Shown one piece after another: positions 39,916 to 48,932 of a stretch of 64,000 bases of DNA (position 1 is the stretch's first letter; each line of letters opens with the position of its first letter). The notes beneath the pieces are model-generated. The model was given only the letters and a program-made list of their open reading frames with translations. It did not search any database and was not told the DNA's origin. Where the stretch lies: contig NZ_JAIQDG010000022.1 in the NCBI RefSeq assembly GCF_020037125.1, positions 1 through 64,000 of the forward strand. Reading direction: 5' to 3'. The position numbers and the translations under genes are program-made. The stretch is from Myxococcus sp. RHSTA-1-4. Its GTDB lineage: Bacteria > Myxococcota > Myxococcia > Myxococcales > Myxococcaceae.

Positions 39916-41376
39916 ATGGCCCGCCGTGTAAGCTGCCGCCCCGTGTCCTCCCGTCTGCTTTCCGTCCTGCTCGTGCTGGCGCTCGCCCCCGTGGCGGGCG
40001 CCGACGAGGGTCCGCTCGACTCATGGCTCAAGGCGCGGGTGCGCGAGCATGCCGCCTGGTTCGCCTCTCAGACAGGGGGCGATGGCCGCTCCGCCGCCGG
40101 CCCGGGGCTGTGGCGGGAGCGCACCGGGGATGATCCGGGCATCCCCGGCTTCGTGCCCCCCACGTCGCTGGCACCGCTGATTCGCGCGGTGGAGGCGGGC
40201 GTGGTCAACATCACCACCGTGGCCCCGCGCGACAGCGGGCTGTCGGGGATGAAGAAGGCCACCGGCTCCGGCTTCGTGCTGACGCCGGACGGCCTGGTGC
40301 TCACCAACAACCACGTGGTGGCCGGGGCGCGGCAGATTGCCGTGCGGCTGTCGGACGGGCGCGAGTTCTCCGCCGGGGTGGTGGGCCGCGACGCCTCCAC
40401 CGACGTGGCCCTGCTGCGGCTGAACGGCGCCGAGGCGGAGGACCTTCCGGCCCTCTACCTGGGGAACTCGGACCGGCTGGAGGTGGGGGACTGGGTGGTG
40501 GCCATCGGCAACCCCTTCGGCCTGGACCACTCGGTGGCGCACGGGATGATTTCCGCCAAGGAGCGCGTGCTGGGCGTGGGCCAGTTCGACGACTTCATCC
40601 AGACGGACGCCCTCATCAACCCCGGCAACTCCGGCGGTCCGCTCTTCAACATGAAGGGCGAGGTGGTGGGGGTGAACACGGCCATCATCAGCCAGGGGCA
40701 GGGCATCGGCTTCGCGGTGCCCATCAACCTGGTGAAGGACCTGCTCCCCAACCTGCGGGAGAACGGGAAGCTGGAGCGCGGCTGGCTGGGCGTGGTCATC
40801 AACGACGACGGCCAGGGCGGCGAGCGGCGCGCGCCCCTCGTGAAGGACGTCTACAAGGACAGCCCGGCCGCCGCCGCCGGCATCCGCCCGGGAGACCGGT
40901 TGGTGGCGGTGAATGGGCGGGCCATCGGCTCCTACCTCCAGCTCCTGCGCAAGGTGGCGCTGCTGGCGCCAGGCACCGAGGCGCGGCTGTCGCTGCTGCG
41001 CGACGGGGCCACCATGGAGGTGACGGTGCGGCTGACGGTGCGCCCCGCGCCGGAGGCCCAGCAGGCGCTGGGCCTCATCCAGCGGACCTCCACGGACCAG
41101 GACGTGGGGCTGTCGCTGGTGGACCTGACGCCGGAGGTAGCCGCGCCGCTGGGCGAGGAGGCCTGGGCCGGGGCGCTGGTGTCCGGCATCACTCCGGGCA
41201 GTCCCGCGTTCCAGGCCGGCGTGCGCGTGGGGGACGTGGTGACGGAGGTGAACCGCCGCCGGGTGAAGGACGCGGCCGGGGCGCGCGCGGCGCTCGCGAA
41301 GGGGAGCGCCGGGGCCAGCATCCTCCTGCGGGTGAAGCGGGGCGACGCGCTCCAGTACGTCGCCATCGCCCGGTAG
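39916..41376 (+). CDS. HtrA/DegP-type serine protease with two PDZ domains
   Basis: A 486-residue exported protease. A signal sequence (LLSVLLVLALAPVAGA) lies near the N-terminus. The trypsin-like domain has the triad His in TNNHVVAG, Asp in STDVALL and Ser in GNSGGPLF. PDZ1 (about 290-375) and PDZ2 (about 395-485) follow. It degrades or refolds misfolded envelope proteins. The ATG at 39916 gives a normal signal peptide; a GTG at 39943 is also possible. It follows grpE by 61 bp. Confidence 0.94.
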   Translation: MARRVSCRPVSSRLLSVLLVLALAPVAGADEGPLDSWLKARVREHAAWFASQTGGDGRSAAGPGLWRERTGDDPGIPGFVPPTSLAPLIRAVEAGVVNITTVAPRDSGLSGMKKATGSGFVLTPDGLVLTNNHVVAGARQIAVRLSDGREFSAGVVGRDASTDVALLRLNGAEAEDLPALYLGNSDRLEVGDWVVAIGNPFGLDHSVAHGMISAKERVLGVGQFDDFIQTDALINPGNSGGPLFNMKGEVVGVNTAIISQGQGIGFAVPINLVKDLLPNLRENGKLERGWLGVVINDDGQGGERRAPLVKDVYKDSPAAAAGIRPGDRLVAVNGRAIGSYLQLLRKVALLAPGTEARLSLLRDGATMEVTVRLTVRPAPEAQQALGLIQRTSTDQDVGLSLVDLTPEVAAPLGEEAWAGALVSGITPGSPAFQAGVRVGDVVTEVNRRRVKDAAGARAALAKGSAGASILLRVKRGDALQYVAIAR

Positions 41377-41385
41377 CGCGAAGCG

Positions 41386-42021
41386 CTACTGCTTGTTGGC
41401 GTCCTTGCCGTTGAGCCACAGGCCGAGCTGCTGGCCGGTGCGCCCCTCCGTGACGAGGATGCCCTCCACGCGCGCGGTGACGCCGAAGTTCTTCCCGCCG
41501 CCCTTCTTGGGGAGGCTCCACACGCCCTGCGGGGTGAAGACCACCTGCGCGCGCACGCCGCGCATGGAGAAGAGGCGGGCGAACATCTGTGCGTTCCACC
41601 CCTCCGGCAGGGTGCCGGTGACGGTGAGGAAGGGGAGGATGGGGTTGCCGGCGGCGTCCGCCTTCTTCGGCGCGCCGTGGGTGAGGGCGTAGCGGCCCCC
41701 CGGGAAGAAGGGGGTGATGTTGATGGTGTACTCCCCCGTGGCGGGCGAGTACGGCCCCGGGGCCAGCATGGTGGCGTCGTCCTCGGTGACGATCATGTAC
41801 AGCCGCTTGCCCTGGTACTTCTTCCGGAAGGCCTCCGCCTGCGACTTGCACTGCGGATCCACGAAGGCGCCCTCGCACGCGCCCGCGTACTTCTCCAGGA
41901 AGGCCCCCAGTCCACCAAGCGCTTCGGACTCGTCGCGCAGCTTCGCGAAGCGCGAGTCCACGTCGGCCAGGGCGAGTGCGGGCAGGAGGAGGGTGACGGC
42001 GGCGGCGAGGAAGCGGCTCAC
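41386..42021 (-). CDS. Secreted protein of unknown function (DUF6066-like)
   Basis: A 211-residue protein with a clear signal peptide (FLAAAVTLLLPALALA). The mature part has two cysteines (ACEGAFVDPQC) that could form a disulphide, then mixed beta structure (YTINITPFFPGGRYALTHG, VRAQVVFTPQGVWSLP). I recall similar myxobacterial proteins filed as DUF6066, but cannot check this. It is convergent with the HtrA gene (9 bp apart). Confidence 0.7.
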   Translation of the reverse strand: MSRFLAAAVTLLLPALALADVDSRFAKLRDESEALGGLGAFLEKYAGACEGAFVDPQCKSQAEAFRKKYQGKRLYMIVTEDDATMLAPGPYSPATGEYTINITPFFPGGRYALTHGAPKKADAAGNPILPFLTVTGTLPEGWNAQMFARLFSMRGVRAQVVFTPQGVWSLPKKGGGKNFGVTARVEGILVTEGRTGQQLGLWLNGKDANKQ

Positions 42022-42201
42022 GTGAGGGGACTCCAGGGAACGGGGGTTCAGGAACGGACTGTGCCACCGCGCCGCGCCCTCGGCACCCGTCTCGTGGGTG
42101 TGTGCGGGTGGATACAGGTAGAGACAGGTGAATAACTTGCCTACATGTGGCTACCATGTAGGGTGTGCCTGTCACCACCTGTTCCGGGAGGTAGCCCCCC
42201 A

Positions 42202-42561
42202 GTGTTCGAGCGTCCGCAGGAGCGTCGCAGCCACCTTCGTTTCGACAAGGTCTTCACCGTGTACCTCACCACCCAGGACGGGATGATGCGGGGGGTGGGC
42301 CGCAACATCAGCGCGCGGGGCATGTTCGTGGAGGTTCGCGACTCGGTGGGCCTGGGCGAGAAGCTGAAGGTGACGTTCGCGGGTGAGGACGGCACGGAGA
42401 TGACGTGCCTGTGCGAGGTCCGCTACCAGGTGGCCCTGTCCTTCGGGCGCAAGGACGGGCGCGAGGGCAGCAGCCGCGGGGTGGGGCTGCGCATCGTCGC
42501 CTACGAGACGCAGGACGACGCGCCGCTGCTCCTGGTGGACCGCGAGCGGGTGATGCACTGA
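42202..42561 (+). CDS. PilZ-domain protein
   Basis: A 119-residue single PilZ domain, which binds cyclic di-GMP. RRSHLRF supplies the RxxxR motif and NISARGMFVEV the (D/N)xSxxG motif. The GTG at 42202 has gggaggt eight bases upstream and is preferred to the ATG at 42145, which would add 19 non-conserved residues. It may link cyclic-di-GMP to motility or polysaccharide control; the target is unknown. Confidence 0.88.
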   Translation: MFERPQERRSHLRFDKVFTVYLTTQDGMMRGVGRNISARGMFVEVRDSVGLGEKLKVTFAGEDGTEMTCLCEVRYQVALSFGRKDGREGSSRGVGLRIVAYETQDDAPLLLVDRERVMH

Positions 42562-42654
42562 AGCCGCGCCGGGGCCCGTGAGGGGCTTTTCCGGCCCGCC
42601 GCTCCCGGAACCGCGGGGGCCCGCGAGAGCCGCCTTCTGGGCACCGGAAACAAG

Positions 42655-42689
42655 AAGGGCACGTCCTCCACGAGGGAGGCCGTGCCCTT
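42655..42689 (-). terminator. Rho-independent terminator of the glutamate dehydrogenase gene
   Basis: On the minus strand a 9-bp stem AAGGGCACG/CGTGCCCTT encloses an inner CCTCC/GGAGG stem and is followed by cttgtttcc. It begins about 25 bp after the dehydrogenase stop codon. Confidence 0.85.
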
Positions 42690-42714
42690 CGTCGTTACAG
42701 CGGAGGCTTCGGGG

Positions 42715-44265
42715 TTACTGCGAGAAGCCCTCGAGGAGGTAGTGGGCCTCGATGCGCTTGAGCGCGAGAATCATGGCGGCGCAGCGGGTGTCCACGGGCT
42801 CGCCGATGCAGTACTGGCGGCTGTCGTGCATCTCCGTCTTGCGCGCCTGGTTGCGCGAGATGTCGCGGATGATGCGGTAGTTGCGCTTCATGGCGCGCTC
42901 GAGGCGCTGGTCGACCTCGGCCTCGCTCCAGCGCTCCATGCGCTTGTTCTGGATCCACTCGTAGTAGCTCACCGTCACGCCGCCGGCGTTGGCGATGATG
43001 TCCGGGATGAGCTCGATGTTGCGCTTCTGGAGGACGCGGTCGGCCTCCGGGGTGGTGGGGCCGTTGGCGCCCTCGGCGATGAGCTTCACCTTGAGGCGCT
43101 CGGCGATGTCGGCCGTGATTTCACCGCCCAGCGCGGCGGGGATGAGGATGTCGGCCTGGACGTCCCAGAGGTCCTTCTTCTCGATCTTCTGGGCGCCGGG
43201 GAAGCCGAGCACGCTGCGCTTGAGATTCTTGGGGTCCTGGACGTAGGCGGCCAGGGCGTGCACGTCGATGCCGTCACCGTTGTAGATGGTGCCGTCGGCG
43301 TCGTTGACCGCCAGGAGGCGGGCGCCCATGTTGGCGAGGATGAGGGCGGCGTGGCTGCCCACGTTGCCGAAGCCCTGGAGGGTGAACGTCTTGCCCTTCA
43401 CGGACTCGCCGCGGTCGGCGTAGTAGTCCTCGATGCAGAAGGCGACGCCCTGGCCGGTGGCCTTGCCGCGGCCCTCGGAGCCGCCGATGCGCACGTCCTT
43501 GCCGGTGACGATGCCGCGCAGGTTGTGGCGCTCGCGCTCACCGTCGGAGAACTGGCGGTAGAGCAGCGCCATGATCTCCGGGTTGGTGCCCACGTCCGGG
43601 GCGGGGATGTCGATGTTCGGCCCGATGAGGCTCTTGAGCCGGTACATGAAGCGCAGGGTGATGGCCTCCAGCTCCTCCTTGCCGTACTCGCGCGGGTCGA
43701 TCTGGATGCCGCCCTTGCCGCCGCCGAACGGAACCTCGGCGATGGCCGTCTTCCAGGTCATCTCCGCGGCGAGCGCCTTGAAGAGGTCCAGGGACACCTC
43801 GCGGTGATAGCGGAGGCCGCCCTTGTAGGGGCCGCGGGCCTGGTTGTGCTGGACGCGGTAGGCCTTGAAGCGCTGCGACTCACCGGGGACGAGCTGGTAC
43901 ACCTTGCCGTCCGGCAGGCGCAGGTGCCCCTGGCGGATGGCGACGTCGGAGCCCAGGAGGGCGCGGCCGTTGAGGATGATGCTGCCGTTGGCCAGCAGCT
44001 CCAGGCCTTCCTTGTTGCGCACCTGCGTCTCGGGCAGGTCGGAGAAGGACTTCGCCTTGTCGGCGGACAGCGGAACGAGGCGGTCCTTCAGCTTGGCCGT
44101 GACGTAGAAGATGTGCTCGTAGTCCGGCTCCTCCAGCTCCAGGCGGACGCGCTTGTCCAGCTTGATGAGGTCCGCGGCGCGATGGAAGATCTCCATCGCC
44201 TCCGTGTAGACGGTGCGCTTGGGCGTGGGGGCCGGGGCGCGCATGAAAGTCTCTTCGCTGGCCAT
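42715..44265 (-). CDS. Glu/Leu/Phe/Val-type dehydrogenase (probable glutamate dehydrogenase)
   Basis: A 516-residue protein. GPYKGGLRYH carries the substrate-binding lysine, PFGGGKGGI the catalytic lysine, and LQGFGNVGSHAA the NAD(P) Rossmann turn. LIAEGANGPTTPEA and the C-terminal segment are typical. It oxidatively deaminates an amino acid, most likely glutamate. The N-terminal ~100 residues are longer than in the short bacterial enzymes. The start ATG at 44265 is chosen, with aaggag 12 bases upstream. A good terminator follows. Confidence 0.93.
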   Translation of the reverse strand: MASEETFMRAPAPTPKRTVYTEAMEIFHRAADLIKLDKRVRLELEEPDYEHIFYVTAKLKDRLVPLSADKAKSFSDLPETQVRNKEGLELLANGSIILNGRALLGSDVAIRQGHLRLPDGKVYQLVPGESQRFKAYRVQHNQARGPYKGGLRYHREVSLDLFKALAAEMTWKTAIAEVPFGGGKGGIQIDPREYGKEELEAITLRFMYRLKSLIGPNIDIPAPDVGTNPEIMALLYRQFSDGERERHNLRGIVTGKDVRIGGSEGRGKATGQGVAFCIEDYYADRGESVKGKTFTLQGFGNVGSHAALILANMGARLLAVNDADGTIYNGDGIDVHALAAYVQDPKNLKRSVLGFPGAQKIEKKDLWDVQADILIPAALGGEITADIAERLKVKLIAEGANGPTTPEADRVLQKRNIELIPDIIANAGGVTVSYYEWIQNKRMERWSEAEVDQRLERAMKRNYRIIRDISRNQARKTEMHDSRQYCIGEPVDTRCAAMILALKRIEAHYLLEGFSQ

Positions 44266-44590
44266 GACGGGAAACGCTCCTTGTCGGCCCCGCCGGGGTG
44301 TGTGGTGGCGAGGCACGCGGGAATGGCGGCCCTTATGTGCATAGCCGCCCAGAGAGTTCAACCGCCGGGAGGCAGGTGTCATCCTTCAAAAAATGGAGGG
44401 ATGACGGGCACTTATGTCAACGCACCGTGTCACCCGAGGCAGACGCGGTGTGTCATGGATGTCAGGGTGGAATCCCGGAGAGCGGTTGGTGGGCCAAGGA
44501 CTGGCCGGGCGGGCAGGGGAGCAAAAGAGCAGCGCTGATCATTTGTCCTTGCCCCACCCGAAACCCCATGGTACTTCGCGCCCACCTTTC
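44266..44590. promoter_or_regulatory. Intergenic region with promoters for the dehydrogenase gene and tRNA-Thr
   Basis: No gene is visible. A possible tRNA promoter is TTGCCC (44549-44554), 17-bp spacer, TACTTC (44572-44577), which would start transcription just upstream of the tRNA. The boxes are weak matches. Confidence 0.35.
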
Positions 44591-44666
<76 letters not shown>

Positions 44667-44674
44667 GAAAATCA

Positions 44675-44716
44675 AGGGCTTGGGATGCGCTTCGCTCCCA
44701 GGCCCTTTTTCTTTGT
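44675..44716 (+). terminator. Terminator of tRNA-Thr
   Basis: An 11-bp stem, agggcttggga with tcccaggccct (one G-T pair), encloses a short loop and is followed by tttttcttt. It begins about 9 bases after the tRNA CCA. Confidence 0.85.
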
Positions 44717-44801
44717 TGCCGCTGTGTGGCCTGCCGCTTTTCGGACGGGGAGGGCCCACGGAAGGGTCTCGAAGGCGGCCCGCTACTCCTGGAATCTGGC
44801 C

Positions 44802-45905
44802 ATGGGGGCTTTTTTGAGGCTCGCTGGAGCAATCTGTCTGCTGCTGCTTGCGGGGTGCGCGACCAACCGCGTCGTCCATACCGACGTTGGGAACGGTCAG
44901 CGAGTCACCCACGAGTCGGTCGAGATTGAACCTGTTGAGGTAAGTGAGGAGGAGTTCAAGGAGGCCCTTACGCAGCTTGTCCTCGACATGCGGCTGGACG
45001 TGGCGTTCCGGGAGACCGACGAGGAGGACCAACGGGGGTGGGTTCGGTCCAGGACTCTCCTCGCATCCTCGTAGGGCATCGCTGCTTCGGGGGCGGCGAG
45101 TTCCCCCGAGTCGCTGTACGCGCGCATCTGCCCCGACGCGGACGACTGTCTGCCCCTGGTAGGCGGGATGGGGTTGCCGTTCGGTCGGAAGGACCGGACG
45201 CTGATGGCCCTCTCCTTCGCGCTCGATACCGTCTGGGAGAGCGTCGAGTTGGAGGTCGGCAAGATGCTGAACCCGGTAGCGCTCAAGGCGATGTTGACCT
45301 CGGTCGCGCTGGCCGTGCTGCTCACGATGACCTTGCCCGAGCCCGTTACCAAGGTCATCGCGGTCGCGTTGACGGCGACCATGGTGGCCTACCTCGGGGT
45401 GATTCCGGTCTGGGAGATGGGCCGGGGGTTCGTCCGGCTGTGGGAAGACTCCGAGAAGGCGACGAGCATCATCGAGTTGCAGGATATCGGGCACCGGTTC
45501 GGGCGCGTGCTGGGAACGAACGGCACGCGCGTCCTGGTGCTCCTCGTCACTGCGGCCCTTGGCGGGAAGAGTGCGATGGCGGCCCAGGGCCCGAAGCTGC
45601 CCGGCTTCTCCCAGGCTGCAATCCGCGCGCAGGCCGAGGGCGGTTTCCTGCTCACTGCTGCTCTGAATGGTGGGGTGGGCTCGATCTGGCTGCCTGCTGC
45701 CGGGGTGCTCAACGTGGCGCTGGCTCCGGGAGCTACTGCTGCCGTCGCGATGTACTCGAACGGTATTCCGGGTGACGCTGAAGGCCCGGTTCATCACATC
45801 TGCACGAACAAGAACGCTATCTCCGCTGCCACTGGCGGCCCTTGGACGCCAGAGTGCGAAAGGATTTTCAAGAAGGCCGGGATGTCGCTCGAAGATGCTG
45901 CGTAA
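44802..45905 (+). pseudogene. SitA-type lipoprotein toxin gene, broken by an in-frame amber codon and 3'-truncated
   Basis: The N-terminal piece (44802-45074) is a lipoprotein signal with LAGC at about residue 18, then a short acidic region. An in-frame TAG at 45072-45074 interrupts it. The same reading frame resumes with SSPESLYARICPDADDC and continues to 45905 through two hydrophobic segments (about 45280-45420), a Gly/Ala-rich helix and VHHICTNKNA plus GGPWTPECERIFKKAGMS. This matches SitA5-family polymorphic toxins of Myxococcus as I recall them, which are moved between cells by outer-membrane exchange. In intact members the C-terminal HNH-like part continues past this point. No sitI-like immunity gene follows. 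A second ATG at 45168 could yield a fragment. Confidence 0.75.
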
Positions 45906-46256
45906 CCGTTCACCGGGGTGAGAGCCGGATGAGGGGAGCATGCAAGGGAGGAGGCAGCATAAGAGGTAGGGTTCGGGGTGCTCTACCCACAGGGTGAGTA
46001 CGCACGAGTCCATACTGTTGACGCGCACCCTGGTTGAGGGAGCGAGGCCCGATTTCGAGCCGACTGTGTGATGGGGTAGGGAGGACTGCCCATTATCGGC
46101 GAGAAACTGGAGCGCCGCGCCCGCTGATGTAGCAGGCGGTGTTACCGCGCGCCCAGGATGATGCAGAAGAGCGTCGAATGAGGCGCACTGGATGATGCGC
46201 AGTTCCCCGGGCGGGGTGGGTTGCGCCATGCGGGCTGCTGATATGGCCTCCGGTGT
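45906..46256. other. Gene-free stretch downstream of the sitA remnant
   Basis: I see no supported gene. The first 30 bases include gtgagagccggatgagggg, which resembles the first strand of a group II intron domain V, but the second strand is missing. On the minus strand a short frame from 46229 has no supporting features. The segment looks like junction debris. Confidence 0.5.
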
Positions 46257-47249
46257 TCAGGCAGGAGGACCAGGAGTTGTCTGTTCGGCGCCACGGCGCC
46301 GGAGCACCTCCTTCACAGTCACCGCTCCGGCACCCGTGAGCTGCTCCAGCCGCGCGACGAATCGGTCGATGGGGTCTCGCGGGGCCACGTCGCGGAGCCC
46401 CCGCCAGGGCGCGGCGAGGGCCCGATCCGCGGTGCTCTTCCCCAACAATGCACGCAGCTCCCAGAACGCAGCCCCCCAGACTTCGCCAATGTCCCAATGG
46501 GTCGCGTCCGACGCCAGCTCGTTGAAGCCACGGTGGTGGTCCAGGGCCCGGATGTATGGATGGTCAGGTCCTTGTCGGGCCGACCACACCGCTCCGCTCC
46601 GATGCCCAAGCCGCGGGTCGCCGCCATGGCTGCACACGAGATAGTCGCCGAGCCCCGACTCGAGCGCCCGCAACCGCTCGCTGTCGAAGTTGCTCCCGGG
46701 GACCGCGTCGAACAGCACCTGATGGATGTAGGACTTGCAGACGACATCGGGGTCGCCCGCCACCGCCACACCGACTGTCACCCGATTGTTCCGCGCGTCA
46801 TACTCCGCCGCGTCCACGGCGCTGTCGCCCACATGGATCCGCGGGAAGGGGCCGACGTCGAAGCCCAACGAGGCGAGGAAGTCCTGGAAGGATTTCAGCG
46901 CCTTCGAGAGCTCACTCTCGAGCTGGGGCGTCACCAGCCCGGAGAACACCACGCCTTCGACGTGCTCGACGCGATTGACGAGTTCCTCCACCCGTTGCGA
47001 CTCGCGGTGCAGATTCTCCTGGACTTCTCGCAGCCGCGTCTCGAGCTTCACTCCACCGGGCCCCAGCTCAATGGTCTTGAACAGCGGGGCCACCCATGGA
47101 AGCAGTGCAATCACAACCAAGGCGACGGTGACCCAATCAATCGGCACCGTCGGCAATGCCGCATGAGTCAGGGCCAAGGCTACCGCGGCCACGGAAACCA
47201 GAAGGCCTGCGGCCATGTTGCGCCGCATCGGGTCTTGCGTGACCGCCAT
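46257..47249 (-). CDS. Membrane protein with coiled coil and degenerate metallopeptidase-like domain
   Basis: A 330-residue protein. Two transmembrane helices (about 12-32 and 38-58) are followed by a coiled coil (about 65-100; LREVQENLHRESQRVEELVN). The C-terminal domain resembles a gluzincin such as thermolysin near ESGLGDYLVCSHGGDP, a typical downstream-Glu helix. The expected HExxH is replaced by HQVLF, so it is probably not a standard zinc protease. Its cytoplasmic domain may bind a partner. It sits alone among remnants. I recognise no named family. Confidence 0.7.
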   Translation of the reverse strand: MAVTQDPMRRNMAAGLLVSVAAVALALTHAALPTVPIDWVTVALVVIALLPWVAPLFKTIELGPGGVKLETRLREVQENLHRESQRVEELVNRVEHVEGVVFSGLVTPQLESELSKALKSFQDFLASLGFDVGPFPRIHVGDSAVDAAEYDARNNRVTVGVAVAGDPDVVCKSYIHQVLFDAVPGSNFDSERLRALESGLGDYLVCSHGGDPRLGHRSGAVWSARQGPDHPYIRALDHHRGFNELASDATHWDIGEVWGAAFWELRALLGKSTADRALAAPWRGLRDVAPRDPIDRFVARLEQLTGAGAVTVKEVLRRRGAEQTTPGPPA

Positions 47250-47489
47250 GTGGGGTCTCCCGTCTCACTGCCCTGAGATGCCACGCCTCGAACCGGGTTG
47301 CCGAGCTCCCTGAACCAGATGTCTTGGGCAATATGGGGTTCTGCTCTCCATGGGGCAATCGCCAGCCTCCGTCCGTGGGCACGCCTCCGCCTGCGTTGGT
47401 GGGCTGAGTCCCACCCCTTTCAAGGTGATGGAGGAGGCTCCCTGGTGGGCGGGGTGTCAGGAGAACTAGCGGTCGCTGCGGGCAGGGGC
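47250..47489. other. No gene seen
   Basis: This is the upstream region of the leftward membrane-protein gene. It must hold that gene's promoter, but I cannot identify it. The right end grades into the IS4-type transposase remnant. Confidence 0.5.
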
Positions 47490-47914
47490 GCTTGTTCGAG
47501 CAGCACCGCCAGCTGCAGTACACCCGCGAGCTGCTCTTCTCCACCGAGGTGGACCTGATGGCGCTGGTGGCCCGCGACGAGCTGAAGGTGTCGATGCAGG
47601 CGCTCGACGAGAAGGTGAACCACACCGAGCCGTGGGTGGCGCGGCAGGTGGTGCAGGGCTGCGGGGAGCGGCTGACGCCCGTGCTGGAGCAGTTGAAGTC
47701 CCAGCAGCGGCCCTGGGCGGCGGGCTACTGGGTGCGGGAGCTGGATGGAAACCACCTGGCGGCCAGCCAGAAACGACTCAAGTCCCTGCGAGGCTTCCGA
47801 GGAGCGGCGCTGCCCGGCCAGTCGCGTGGACAGGCACACGGGCTCGGGGACGGCATCCGCACAGAAGAAGCCCTTGGGACAGCTCGGCGCCACACTTGGG
47901 CGAACTGGCCGTGA
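47490..47914 (+). pseudogene. IS4-type transposase fragment
   Basis: The frame reads LFEQHRQLQYTRELLFSTEV, ALDEKVNHTEPWVARQVVQG, VRELDGNHLAASQKRLKSLR and GFRGAALPGQS. This is the N-terminal portion of an IS4-family DDE transposase, including the first DDE region LDGNHL. A segment between DELK and SMQALDE appears deleted, and after GQS (about 47825) the frame is lost. No start codon, C-terminus or inverted repeats remain. Confidence 0.8.
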
Positions 47915-48130
47915 GCACCAGCCGCGCTGGCCATACGGCTTGATGCTCGACACATCGATGCGCCTGCAGGAGCGGAACGTGATCAGCGGCTCGGCACGGA
48001 GAGCTGCCTCGCGTGGTGAACAAGATCAACAACGCCACAGACCATGCCGTGCTGTCCTTGTGTGCCTGCTCTCGGATGGATAGCCATCCTCCTGATCAAC
48101 AGGCCAGTCACACGCGAGGGGGAGCTCATC

Positions 48131-48316
48131 ATGCGCGCGGTGCGAGCAATGATTGGTGCTGTCCTCACCCTCCTGCGAAAGCACCTCGATGCTCACCCGC
48201 GGACCGAACTGGGGGGAGGGCAGGACGATCCGAGCGGGGACAAAGTCGTCTTCGACGACGGCGACCAGATGGTCTTTCCCTTCTACCTCAACGAGGCGGC
48301 CACGCCGGGGCTATGA
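48131..48316 (+). pseudogene. 5' fragment of a DUF4255-like (CIS cap) gene
   Basis: The 61-residue frame starts with a good Shine-Dalgarno sequence (gggggag, six bases). It reads VLTLLRKHLDAHPRTELGGG and DKVVFDDGDQM, resembling the start of DUF4255 proteins found with contractile injection systems and related phage-tail-like clusters. After about residue 50 the similarity stops and a TGA follows. An intact DUF4255 gene lies in the CIS operon at 54404. Confidence 0.55.
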
Positions 48317-48319
48317 GCG

Positions 48320-48593
48320 ATGGACTACGTGCTCGTTGATGGCGACCTGGCGATCTTCCAGCCGAGCTTCGGCGCAGCGACTGTGGTCGTGCAGCCACGG
48401 CCGGCGGCAAGAAGCTGTGCATCGTCGGAGACGAGGCGAGCGTGGCGGTTCCCGGCTGCAATTACACAACACCGAGCCACACGATCCCGGGCATGGGCAC
48501 GCTCGAGATCGCCGCGCTGGCCGGCGATCGGCAGGCCAGCAAGACCAGCACCGGCGGCACCAGCGTGCCGCTAGTCGGCAGCAGCTTCATAAG
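48320..48593 (+). pseudogene. PAAR-like fragment with a frameshift
   Basis: The first frame gives MDYVLVDGDLAIFQPSFGAA up to about 48395. The sense then continues one frame over as GGKKLCIVGDEASVAVPGCN, then TTPSHTIPGMGTLEIAALAG, to 48593. Together they look like a small metal-site or spike-tip-type (PAAR-like) protein seen in injection-system clusters. A small deletion near 48397 broke it, and the transposase fragment truncates its 3' end. Confidence 0.5.
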
Positions 48594-48932
48594 GAGGCCA
48601 AGGCCCGCCTGGAGGCCTTCAAGACCGGCCTGGGCGCTCAGCTGCCCGAGGCCGTTGCCTGTCTGGAGAAGGGCTTCGCCGCGGCCACCGTCTTCTACGA
48701 CTTCCCCTCCGCGCACTGGCTCCGCCTGCGCTCCACCAACGGCTTGGAGCGCCTCCACGGCGAGGTGAAGCGCCGCACCCGCTCCGTCGGCGCCTTCCCC
48801 GACAGGGCCAGTGCCTTGCGTCGGGTCACCACCGTCGCCTTGGAGGTCTCCAGCATCTGGAGCGACCGCCGCTACCTCGACATGGCCCTCCTCAACCCCT
48901 CCCAACAGCAGCCCGTTCAGCAGTCCGCGTGA
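48585..48932 (+). pseudogene. IS256-type (Mutator) transposase C-terminal fragment
   Basis: The frame reads HKEAKARLEAFKTGLGAQLP, then FYDFPSAHWLRLRSTNGLER, LHGEVKRRTRSVGAFPD and SALRRVTTVALEVSSIW. This is the C-terminus of an IS256-family transposase, including the catalytic Glu region STNGLERLHGEVKRR. It fuses directly to the PAAR-like remnant. The N-terminal two-thirds, with the first two Asp residues, are missing. Confidence 0.85.

Noticed and set aside
42145..42201. ATG start for the PilZ gene
   Set aside because: The GTG at 42202 has a strong gggaggt and the added residues are not part of the domain.
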